Under the pieces are notes generated by a model. That model did no database searches. It had not been told where the DNA came from and saw only the letters and a program-made list of their open reading frames with translations. From the NCBI GenBank assembly GCA_964013575.1, contig CAXGWP010000004.1, positions 30,276 through 94,275 on the forward strand: a DNA stretch of 64,000 bases. The letters are read 5' to 3'. The position numbers were made by a program, and so were the translations under genes. This document shows positions 8,833 through 16,136 of this stretch, piece by piece. The stretch's first letter is position 1; the number at the start of each line of letters is the position of its first letter. Origin of the DNA: BJGV01 sp964013575 (GTDB taxonomy: Bacteria; Pseudomonadota; Gammaproteobacteria; Burkholderiales; Nitrosomonadaceae).

Positions 8833-9804
8833 TTAATCCCCTGCTATCGTACGAACATATACACTAAAATGATCATCTTCTATATATATAACATGATACT
8901 TAAGCTTTTCATTAGGCCTACCAATGCTACTGTCACTTTCTATAAAATGGAAGCCTAGATTATAAGAAAGAACTCCATTTTTTGACATTACAGAGCTAGG
9001 CCTACTAGAATGATAATCTCCTGTAAATACAGCGTCAATTTTTCTGGAAAATAGCTCTGCCGCATTCTCTTTAAATTTTAATTCTAAAATTTCTGCTGTC
9101 GGCATAGCCTCATCTGGGTGATCAATAGCTTTTGGTAGAGAACCTTGGCGAAATAGTCCAAGTGTATCTCTGCTCCATAAGTCACTTTCAAAAATTGTTT
9201 GATGCATGAAGGCAAAATTAAATTTATTCGAGTTTTTATTAGTTGCATTTTGCAATAGTAATATTGATTTCTTGCTTAACCCACTACCCATCCTTGCTGA
9301 ATGCCGATCCCAAGCACCATTTGCTGAATCAAGTAAATAAAGGTTTGTGCATTTTAAATTTACGGCTCGTTCAAAGTAACCTATGTTATTTAGGTAAACC
9401 TGTTGTCTTTTATCTGAAGATATATCATGGTTGCCCGGTACGTAGAATGCTGGAATACCGAGTTCTTCTACGAAGCTTTTCAGAATTTCATGCTCTTCTT
9501 GAGAGCCTTTTTGTGTTAGGTCTCCTGTGAAAACAATTGCATCTGCATATTCTTTCTTTAAATCTGAAAGAACTTCCATTCTAGCTTCTTTCATCTTTGA
9601 GGTAATTTTCTCTCCTTTTTTATTTTCATATTCTCGATATATTATTGAATATACATGGCCAACAACAAGTATTTTAGAAGAACACGATCTTTCTGAGTTG
9701 TCTTCTGCAGCAATCAGTGGTGATCCTGTTGCTAGAAGCAGAAAAATAAAGGCTATAAGTTTTTTTGCTTTTGAGATTATAGAATTTAAGATGCTTGCCA
9801 TCAT
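8833..9804 (-). CDS. Secreted calcineurin-like metallophosphoesterase
   Basis: A 323-residue protein with an N-terminal hydrophobic segment (about 16-33, KLIAFIFLLLATGSPLIAA) that looks like a signal peptide. Metallophosphoesterase motifs are FTGDLT, PGNHD, MHQ and a final FTGDYHS. The first motif, normally DxH, reads VVGHVYS, so the aspartate ligand is not obvious, and the last motif has GDYH where GHxH is usual. It may therefore be a divergent phosphodiesterase rather than a standard one. The location suggests action on a phosphate-bearing polymer or lipid in the periplasm. It is fourth from the end of the operon; a GDPD-like gene lies 14 bases upstream. Confidence 0.82.
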   Translation of the reverse strand: MMASILNSIISKAKKLIAFIFLLLATGSPLIAAEDNSERSCSSKILVVGHVYSIIYREYENKKGEKITSKMKEARMEVLSDLKKEYADAIVFTGDLTQKGSQEEHEILKSFVEELGIPAFYVPGNHDISSDKRQQVYLNNIGYFERAVNLKCTNLYLLDSANGAWDRHSARMGSGLSKKSILLLQNATNKNSNKFNFAFMHQTIFESDLWSRDTLGLFRQGSLPKAIDHPDEAMPTAEILELKFKENAAELFSRKIDAVFTGDYHSSRPSSVMSKNGVLSYNLGFHFIESDSSIGRPNEKLKYHVIYIEDDHFSVYVRTIAGD

Positions 9805-9818
9805 TTTATTTTTAACAA

Positions 9819-10274
9819 TTATATTTGGTAATTATTTATATCAGTTACGTAATCAGAGCAAATGCCTTGATAGCCATCCGTTTGAAAGTTAATTTTACCT
9901 GGCCAAACTAGAATTCCAGACTTTAGGAACCTAGCTCGAGGGTGTAACCAGAGAAAACCTTTTGATGTGATTGTTGCAAGGTCATCTTCGTGGAAAAAAT
10001 AATTCCAGCTATTGTAGAATTTGTTAAAGAGAGCAAGGGAGTTAATATCCTTGCAATGGACCCAAATTCTATCTTTATAATTTTTAATATCATTCATCTC
10101 AAGTAGGTCTTGTGGTGAATCATGACCCAAATATAACTTATCATTATGTATCCTAACATCAATTTCCACATCAAATCCTAATGATAATGCCTTATTAATA
10201 GCATGTATGGTGTTTTCTTCCGATGGAACTGGTCCATTAATATTAGAACGGTGAGCGATAAGCTTTATACTCAT
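9819..10274 (-). CDS. Short GDPD-like (PI-PLC-like phosphodiesterase fold) protein
   Basis: A 151-residue cytoplasmic protein. It opens with IAHRSNINGP, then ENTIHAINKALSLGFDVEIDVR, LYLGHD, WVHCKDI, FFHEDD and ends GICSDYV. These match the glycerophosphodiester-phosphodiesterase fold: the first His-Arg, the ExD pair and the GHD motif are all present. It is much shorter than true GDPDs (about 240 residues or more). From memory, short proteins of this type occur in capsule and LPS loci, so I do not think it is truncated. The substrate is unknown; a phosphodiester-linked sugar is possible. Its position between transferase-like genes and the phosphoesterase supports a role in polymer assembly. 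Confidence 0.7.
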   Translation of the reverse strand: MSIKLIAHRSNINGPVPSEENTIHAINKALSLGFDVEIDVRIHNDKLYLGHDSPQDLLEMNDIKNYKDRIWVHCKDINSLALFNKFYNSWNYFFHEDDLATITSKGFLWLHPRARFLKSGILVWPGKINFQTDGYQGICSDYVTDINNYQI

Positions 10275-10283
10275 TTATTTAAC

Positions 10284-11006
10284 CTAGTGTACTCGAAAAA
10301 TTTTATCTTTTAAGCCAAGTGGCTTGTAAGGAGACCAAATCATATCTTTACAGTCATGCTGGTATAATCTAGCTCCAAATGACATTTTTAGAATCTGTTC
10401 TGGGTAGTATCCATAAAACTGAATCGAGGGTGTGTTTAAGCTAATGTCATTTAATGTTTTTTTTAATATTAATAGTTCTTTTGATCCCTTAAAATTGGTT
10501 TTGATTTGAAGCATTTGTTGTAATATCTTGGAGTACACTAGCCTCAGGCTTTTCGCTTTTGACACGACTAATCCATCAAACATGTGATCTTTTAAAAAGA
10601 ATCTTTTAAGTATGGGTAATTTAATGGATTTAATTTTATATTTGCGGCTAACTATAAATTGATATTTGCTGGATAAAGATGCCAATGTTTCAAGGTTGGG
10701 TAAAGTGGCATAGAGATCACTTCTTATATATGTAACATTATTATTATCGTTTATTTCTTTGCAAATTCTTTGAATTTCAAACCATCTATAAAGAAATATG
10801 ATCATTCGTATATCATTTTTAATATTAAGTTTTAGTGGTTCAATGCTATTTAGGAAGGTTTTAGGATAATCAAATTTTGATGTATTTTTAAACATATCTT
10901 TTCTAGTCTCAAGTCGAAACAAGTTGGCCGCATCATTTTTTTTACAATAATTAATGTAGTTGGTTAAATACTCTTTATTACTAACTAGTTCAACGATTAT
11001 GTCCAT
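10284..11006 (-). CDS. Unrecognised protein in polysaccharide operon (possibly transferase-like)
   Basis: A 240-residue, lysine-rich soluble protein that I cannot place in a family. One segment (VTYIRSDLYATLPNL, about 88-102) followed by FIVSRKYKI and DHMFDGLVVSKAKSL echoes the order of motifs in the WavE-like protein of this operon (IIRPDVEF, then FHVCDFIYAAKTETI). It may therefore be a distant glycosyltransferase-like relative; this is a weak inference by eye. No signal peptide or membrane segment. It overlaps the upstream gene by 17 bases, and the GDPD-like gene starts 9 bases downstream. Confidence 0.6.
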   Translation of the reverse strand: MDIIVELVSNKEYLTNYINYCKKNDAANLFRLETRKDMFKNTSKFDYPKTFLNSIEPLKLNIKNDIRMIIFLYRWFEIQRICKEINDNNNVTYIRSDLYATLPNLETLASLSSKYQFIVSRKYKIKSIKLPILKRFFLKDHMFDGLVVSKAKSLRLVYSKILQQMLQIKTNFKGSKELLILKKTLNDISLNTPSIQFYGYYPEQILKMSFGARLYQHDCKDMIWSPYKPLGLKDKIFRVH

Positions 11007-11754
11007 GTTCAGCTATCATCCCGATAGATGGAAAGAATCCGGACAATTTTTTGGTGAGAGTTTTGATATTAATATTAGTTGAAATTTGAACTGTGTTATT
11101 TTTAAACGAAGAGTATCCTTTTTTTCCAGTTAAATATAAACGATGCTCTATATGGCTATTGAAGTGTTTGGCCTCATTAATCGCAAGCAGAAATTCAAGT
11201 ACTTCTTTAATGGAGATAGCAACAAGAACACTTTCATCAAATGTCAATTTCTTCTCAAATTCTCTTGAGGTCATTGATAGCAAAACTTTATCAGCAAGTG
11301 TGTCAAAGTTTTCCATATTGTTACAGTACAAAGTGTAAATTAGAAATTGATAAGATGTAAAACTTAAAGAAACTAAATCACAATCACAAAAATAAGATAA
11401 TTCATGGCTTGCTATTCTCTTTATGAGGCGACTCCCAGTGCTATCGTTACATAAAAGATTTGTAGTTAGTATTTTTTTATCTAAAAACAAATCAAAGAAG
11501 CTTATCCGGTTTTTGAATGGCAATCTAAATTGTTGAGAAAGATATTCTGAGGTGAATGGGAAATTTTCCGGTATCAGAAATAATGTTTTTTCAAAATTTA
11601 TATTATGTTCTTTATTTAAAGCATCTATTTTTGAACGTGAGAGTGACATAAAAAAATCAGGATTTGTTTGTTCTTTTGAAAATCCGTGTTGTTCCAAGAC
11701 AGATGTGATTGTCATCTTGTCATTGATTATGTCTAGTTGTTTTTGGTTTTTCAA
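10990..11754 (-). CDS. Unrecognised protein in polysaccharide operon
   Basis: A 254-residue protein with no motif I recognise and no signal peptide. It is rich in Leu, Ser, Lys and Phe and has a short Cys-bearing stretch (SYFCDCDLVSLSF) in the middle. I keep the TTG start at 11754 because it overlaps the WavE-like stop by four bases (TTGA) and has GGTG/GTGA-type Shine-Dalgarno sequence about six bases upstream. The only internal ATG near the start, at 11715, has a poor ribosome-binding site. It probably works with the flanking transferase-like genes; no function is proposed. Confidence 0.65.
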   Translation of the reverse strand: MKNQKQLDIINDKMTITSVLEQHGFSKEQTNPDFFMSLSRSKIDALNKEHNINFEKTLFLIPENFPFTSEYLSQQFRLPFKNRISFFDLFLDKKILTTNLLCNDSTGSRLIKRIASHELSYFCDCDLVSLSFTSYQFLIYTLYCNNMENFDTLADKVLLSMTSREFEKKLTFDESVLVAISIKEVLEFLLAINEAKHFNSHIEHRLYLTGKKGYSSFKNNTVQISTNINIKTLTKKLSGFFPSIGMIAEHGHNR

Positions 11755-12746
11755 TTTTTCACCACCCCGGGTATTTTTGTTATTATTTTAGATAGATTTT
11801 GGGACAAAAATTTGTGAAGCCAATAGCTTAGTCTAAAGCTTATTTTGCATAAATGTAAAATTATCCATAATGGCCTTAGTATTGAAAATGGCCTTTTCCT
11901 TGATAGAAATAACCACCTGCTATAGCGACCCAGAGCCCCAGCTAAACCCGGTTGCCATTCATTATTATTTTTGTTCCATTTAATGCCAATTTGTTTTCTG
12001 TCAAACAGTTCATAGAATGTTGTAATATATTTTACTGAGGATTTTTTAAATTTAACACTAAAATCATAAGAGTGTTCTGGGGTCTCATATCCATTTTTTT
12101 TGGCGTGAATAGCACATAAATATGCTTCTGGTATCCATCTTTGAATATAGTGATCATTCCAACGAGAACGCTTAAATAATGGTTTATCGTATCTTTCAAA
12201 ATACATTTCATCTAAAAAACTATCTATTTCATTGGGCACTTCAAAAAGTTGTTTGATTGTTTCTGTTTTTGCGGCATAGATAAAATCGCAAACATGGAAA
12301 GTAAAAGGTTTGCGTAACAGGCTATATTCATCTAACGTGCCACCTGCTAGGCATATAATAGAATTATGGTATTTATTTAAAATTTTTAGTAGTTTTCTAC
12401 TTCCAAACTCTACATCAGGCCTTATTATTATTGAATAGGGTGTAGATATTAGAGGTAGAGCTTGTTTTGCTGATATTAAATGTCTGTTAATAGCGCTTCT
12501 TACATCATATATATTTGAGGCAGTTGTGGTGCCTGGATCAAATCCAAGAGAAATTTGGTCTACAATATATTGATATGATGAGGTTTTATCGCCTACCCAG
12601 CTTGACAGAATAATTGTTGATTTTGGAAAAAAACGACGAATTGAAAATATTAACGCCTTTGTTGGGCGCTCTTTTGCTTGTCCGGATGCAACATTTGCTA
12701 GTCCACCCCCATGTATTAGAAATGTGAGTTCTTTACTACTGATCAT
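11751..12746 (-). CDS. WavE-like polysaccharide biosynthesis protein (putative glycosyltransferase)
   Basis: A 331-residue protein resembling the WavE lipopolysaccharide-synthesis family. Family-like features are an early beta strand (LTFLIHGGGLANVASG), SIRRFFPKSTIILSSW near 35-50, GFDPGTTTASNIYDVRSAI near 68-86, and the IIRPDVEF motif near 105-112, equivalent to the RxD of the family. The C-terminus is basic and amphipathic (about 275-331), suggesting membrane association. I start it at the ATG at 12746: it has TAGGAA about eight bases upstream, while a start at 12773 would add residues inside the preceding gene. It overlaps that gene by 11 bases. The sugar transferred is unknown. Confidence 0.75.
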   Translation of the reverse strand: MISSKELTFLIHGGGLANVASGQAKERPTKALIFSIRRFFPKSTIILSSWVGDKTSSYQYIVDQISLGFDPGTTTASNIYDVRSAINRHLISAKQALPLISTPYSIIIRPDVEFGSRKLLKILNKYHNSIICLAGGTLDEYSLLRKPFTFHVCDFIYAAKTETIKQLFEVPNEIDSFLDEMYFERYDKPLFKRSRWNDHYIQRWIPEAYLCAIHAKKNGYETPEHSYDFSVKFKKSSVKYITTFYELFDRKQIGIKWNKNNNEWQPGLAGALGRYSRWLFLSRKRPFSILRPLWIILHLCKISFRLSYWLHKFLSQNLSKIITKIPGVVKN

Positions 12747-14244
12747 AAAATCGTTTCCTAGTAGTGGCTGCATTCACTCTTACACACAGAATCTTTGTGC
12801 CCGCACTAAAAGTGTTTAAATCTGGTTCTAATGGCGCCTGTAAACTAAACTCACCAGGCTTGAGATCCTTATCCCCACATTTCATAGAGCCTTCCAGTAA
12901 CAGTGTAAATTCGTATCCACCAACATGAAAATGGCGATCAGGTTTAGAGGTCGAAGAATCAAATGTTTTGATTCCTACTTCAACTTCTGGTGTCCAATGT
13001 ATGGCTGGTTGAAATCCCCCCATTAGCCAACCATTCTCGTAGTCCGCAATTTTCCCAAATTTATTCTTATCAATAGATTGGACTAAATTACGGGTTTGTC
13101 GTTCTTGGTGACGGCCGCCCTCAAAATCTAATAGAAGGTTAGTGCTCAATTCTGAAATAAATGAAGTTGTATCGCAATATTTTGCAGCAAAACTAAGTGC
13201 CCTGCCTGCTGAGTGGGTGATTGCTAGCTTTAATTGGTCAGAATTAGAAATTACTGGAACGTGAACTCCTAATATTTTTGATAAGGCATTAGCAACTCCT
13301 TGCCCTGACATACAAGATGCTATGACGGTGTATGAATCCTCATTATATAATTTTTTAATTATTTCACGATTGTTATAGACGATTTCACTCCATGGCAGTT
13401 CATCTTTATTTTGTATTTTTTTAATTTTGAAGCCATTTTCTTGTAAATTATTAGCTACATTTTCTATAAAGTCTGGGCCCGAGTGATCAGCAAATAGCAG
13501 TACATTCTTATTTTTTTTACTAATTAGAAGCGGTATAATTACATTATTAAAATAACTCCACTCTTGGGGCGTGCCGTATATGTAAACACTATCAACGTGA
13601 ATGAGCTCATATTTAGATACTGATGAATTTATCATTGTTTCTGCTAATGAGTGTTCAGTTTTACGTTTTTCATCCAAGGCACTTGATATTGCTATTTTGA
13701 GGTTCTTTATAGATTCAATTGCATAAATTCCAATATTTGCAAGGTTTCCTATTTCGATTTTTTCTCTGCAAAAGACTTCGCCTTTTTCGTCAAAATCTAC
13801 ATAAGAATAAGGTCCTTTAGTCGCTTTAAAAACATATGTTGCATCAAGCCCTTTTACCAAATGAATCGGCTTGGGCAATGAGATGTCCATTGTAAAAATA
13901 GATACTGATCGGGTTGCATCTTGCTCTGTAAATAGTTTATCTAGAACAAATTGAATAGTATGGACAGGTGATTCAGTTTTGCCCGTTATTACAAAGCGTA
14001 TATCTAAATTTTTATATTTTTCATGGGCTAGTATATGAGCCTTTATTTTATCCATCTGTATTTCATTTTTGGTGCTGAATATAACCTCAAAGTCACTTAT
14101 GTTTGCAATAGATTCTAAGCTTCTGATGAGAGGGGTAGTGCCATCATCGAATTTTAAGAGTTGTTTTTCACGACTTACACCAATTTTGCTAAATCGAGAT
14201 CCTTCTCCTGACAGTGGAATGATTAAAATTGGTTTGGTTATCAT
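12736..14244 (-). CDS. Three-domain fusion: sugar nucleotidyltransferase / RpiB-like / cupin
   Basis: A 502-residue protein. Residues 1-240 form a nucleotidyltransferase of the sugar-phosphate type, with IIPLSGEGSRFSK and EKQLLKF standing for the usual GxGxR...PK signature. Residues 246-360 look like ribose-5-phosphate isomerase B: FADHSG at 251-256 matches its DHxG, and SCMSGQGVANALSK around Cys311 matches the ICGTGxG catalytic-cysteine loop. Residues about 425-495 are a small cupin (RHFHVGGYEF, LLLEGSM, LKPGEF). The start is the ATG at 14244, in a four-base ATGA overlap with the PfkB-like stop. The protein could isomerise a sugar phosphate and activate it to an NDP-sugar; nucleotide and sugar are unknown. 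Confidence 0.8.
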   Translation of the reverse strand: MITKPILIIPLSGEGSRFSKIGVSREKQLLKFDDGTTPLIRSLESIANISDFEVIFSTKNEIQMDKIKAHILAHEKYKNLDIRFVITGKTESPVHTIQFVLDKLFTEQDATRSVSIFTMDISLPKPIHLVKGLDATYVFKATKGPYSYVDFDEKGEVFCREKIEIGNLANIGIYAIESIKNLKIAISSALDEKRKTEHSLAETMINSSVSKYELIHVDSVYIYGTPQEWSYFNNVIIPLLISKKNKNVLLFADHSGPDFIENVANNLQENGFKIKKIQNKDELPWSEIVYNNREIIKKLYNEDSYTVIASCMSGQGVANALSKILGVHVPVISNSDQLKLAITHSAGRALSFAAKYCDTTSFISELSTNLLLDFEGGRHQERQTRNLVQSIDKNKFGKIADYENGWLMGGFQPAIHWTPEVEVGIKTFDSSTSKPDRHFHVGGYEFTLLLEGSMKCGDKDLKPGEFSLQAPLEPDLNTFSAGTKILCVRVNAATTRKRFYDQ

Positions 14245-15056
14245 TTTGAGAACCCTTCTAAAAATTGTTTTGTGGAGTAGCACGCCTCCTCACAAGCTTG
14301 CATGAACATATTTATATTTCTTTTTTCAAGATTGGCAGATAATGAATTTATAAGTTCAAGTGAAAAATAATCCCCTGCCCCAACATTCCAGTTATTGAGA
14401 ATAGGTTCATAATGTGGGTTTGAAAACAAATGTTCATTATTTTTATGTATGATTTTAATGTTTTTGGGCGAATGGATTAAACGGGTCTGTTCGATTGGTA
14501 TTGAGAGATTTCTTTCTATTTCATAATTTTGCAATATATGGTAACTATCATTCGATGTAATAAGTAAATCAGTTTGTGATAAATTAAATTCAAAAATATT
14601 ATTATCTATAAGTTGTGACCCGCCATTGAAAATGGAAATTATAGATTTCTTACGTTTAATCACCTTTCGTGGAATACTTTCCAAATAAAATAATACTTGA
14701 TTAGATGATGTATACGTGGAAATTGGACTAAAGAGGTCCTTGTCAACATTTTTTTCTATGATTGATAACCTGCTGTCCCTATCAACCACCTTTAAAATTA
14801 AAGCCTTTACATCGCTACACTCATCAATTGAGCAAATTATTTTATGATATTGTGGCTCAATTATTTGCTTTGCCTCTCGAGAACAATATAGAAGTAAAGA
14901 AAATTTAAATTTTGCAATTTGTTCAACGACATTCATTACGCCTCCATAGGAGCGCTTGAATGAAGATACTATTTCTGAATTTGTATTTTTTATATCAATT
15001 TCGCAATCTGGAATTAAATCTAGATAATTTCTTCCATGTATTATTAGTTTGGCCAT
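14241..15056 (-). CDS. Divergent PfkB-family sugar kinase
   Basis: A 271-residue protein with the outline of a ribokinase/PfkB fold. An early GGVMNVVEQIAKF (38-50) corresponds to the GGxxNVAxxL sugar-binding segment, and NVGAGDYFSLELINSL near 226-241 carries the GAGD anion-hole and catalytic Asp motif. The middle is poorly conserved. The usual DTxGAGD begins with Asn here, but the catalytic aspartate of GAGD is intact. HldE N-terminal domains, which phosphorylate heptose-7-phosphate, belong to the same family, and this neighbourhood has the other classes of an NDP-heptose-like pathway. The KdsC-like stop is one base upstream; the downstream gene overlaps by four bases. Confidence 0.75.
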   Translation of the reverse strand: MAKLIIHGRNYLDLIPDCEIDIKNTNSEIVSSFKRSYGGVMNVVEQIAKFKFSLLLYCSREAKQIIEPQYHKIICSIDECSDVKALILKVVDRDSRLSIIEKNVDKDLFSPISTYTSSNQVLFYLESIPRKVIKRKKSIISIFNGGSQLIDNNIFEFNLSQTDLLITSNDSYHILQNYEIERNLSIPIEQTRLIHSPKNIKIIHKNNEHLFSNPHYEPILNNWNVGAGDYFSLELINSLSANLEKRNINMFMQACEEACYSTKQFLEGFSK

Positions 15057-15057
15057 G

Positions 15058-15618
15058 CTATTTATTCATGTCAGCTGAACTGGCTTCCATGGCATCTAGC
15101 TCTTCAACGCGCATCAAAAGTGAGTCCAGGTCTGTAATAGGATGAGATTCTAGGTAGCGTTCTAGCATTTTTGATACAAAATATTCGCCACTTATTGCGT
15201 CAATCTCAATATTAGCGAAAGATTTTGTTACAGGTAATGCATTGGAAGGTACGCTGACATATCCTGCTTCCTTCATTGCGGCTATGTCAAAAACATCATC
15301 ACCTGCAAACCAAATTTTTTTGAGTTGTACGTTTTTATCTTTAGCTATTTGACGTAGAACTTTTCCTTTATCTAATATTTTGCCATTTGGGCTTCTAGAT
15401 ATAATGGTTTCTAAATTACGCTTTTCAGAAAGGAAGAGGTTATTTGCATCACCAGTTATTAGAACGACATCTATGCCCATTGCTTTAAACATTTTAAGGG
15501 CAGTGAAATCAATATCAGGGAACGATTTCCCAATAACCTCACCATTTATTGTGTAATTCTTTTTACCATCAGTTAAAATTCCATCAACATCTAATATTAA
15601 TAATTCGATTTTTTCCAA
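15058..15618 (-). CDS. KdsC-like HAD phosphatase
   Basis: A 186-residue HAD hydrolase of the KDO-8-phosphate phosphatase type without a cap domain. Motif I is LDVDGILTDG (9-18), motif II ITGD near 54-57, and motif IV FAGDDVFDIAAM near 104-115. It ends with a 45-residue acidic tail (MLERYLESHPITDLDSLLMRVEEL) not typical of KdsC. The start is a TTG at 15618; no in-frame ATG lies near, and GGTGGACC precedes it. It is the first gene of the eleven-gene operon. With no kdsA-like gene beside it, it more likely dephosphorylates the bisphosphate sugar of this locus than KDO-8-P. Confidence 0.82.
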   Translation of the reverse strand: MEKIELLILDVDGILTDGKKNYTINGEVIGKSFPDIDFTALKMFKAMGIDVVLITGDANNLFLSEKRNLETIISRSPNGKILDKGKVLRQIAKDKNVQLKKIWFAGDDVFDIAAMKEAGYVSVPSNALPVTKSFANIEIDAISGEYFVSKMLERYLESHPITDLDSLLMRVEELDAMEASSADMNK

Positions 15619-15663
15619 TATGGTCCACCATTTTTGTGAATGACAATCATTTGATTATATAAA

Positions 15664-15692
15664 TTAATACTATAAATATAGTCATCTGGCAA
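15664..15692 (-). promoter_or_regulatory. Possible sigma70 promoter of the 15618-4832 operon
   Basis: Read on the minus strand there is a -35 TTGCCA (15687-15692), a 17-base spacer and a -10 TATTAA (15664-15669). Transcription would start near 15657, leaving about 39 bases of leader before the TTG start codon. It is the best hexamer pair upstream of the operon, but the region is very AT-rich. Confidence 0.4.
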
Positions 15693-15865
15693 TATTTATC
15701 ATTGAATATATTAATGGTAGATGTATATTAGTTGTAAATACTTACTGGGGTTTTTCATTTGGTCTTCGCCGGGTATTATTTCTTGATAGTCTTTCTAATT
15801 CATGGAGAGTTAGTGGGTTGTGTGTTTAATTTTCTTCTATGGGATTTTAACGTAGAATGCAGAAA

Positions 15866-15941
15866 GCCTTGGTAGCTCAGTGGATAGAGCGACCCCCTCC
15901 TAAGGGGTAGGTCGCAAGTTCGATTCTTGCCCAGGGCACCA
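15866..15941 (+). tRNA. tRNA-Arg (anticodon CCU)
   Basis: A 76-base gene folds into a full cloverleaf. The acceptor stem GCCTTGG (15866-15872) pairs with CCAGGGC (15931-15937) with one G-T pair. D stem GCTC/GAGC, anticodon stem ACCCC/GGGGT, seven-base loop CTCCTAA with anticodon CCT at 15899-15901, five-base variable loop, and T stem GCAAG/CTTGC around TTCGATT. The CCA end is encoded. It reads the rare arginine codon AGG. It lies between the two polysaccharide regions; tRNA-Arg genes are common island integration sites, but no integrase is seen. Confidence 0.97.
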
Positions 15942-16136
15942 TATCATATATAAAAAGGTTAATTATAATAGGGTTTTTAGGTGAGCTGGCGTTTAATAGT
16001 GCTAGATGGTTAGGTTAAAGTATGACACTGTAATGTTATCTAAATAATATTAGTAGCCGCTATATTTGGTTTAAGTATATGTGGGATACTTTTCTGTATC
16101 GTATCAATCTATCTTTTTTTTAAATTTAGTTTTTAA

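Noticed and set aside
15942..16136. Direct repeat of the tRNA-Arg 3-prime end as an attachment site
   Set aside because: I did not find a second copy in the window and there is no integrase gene.
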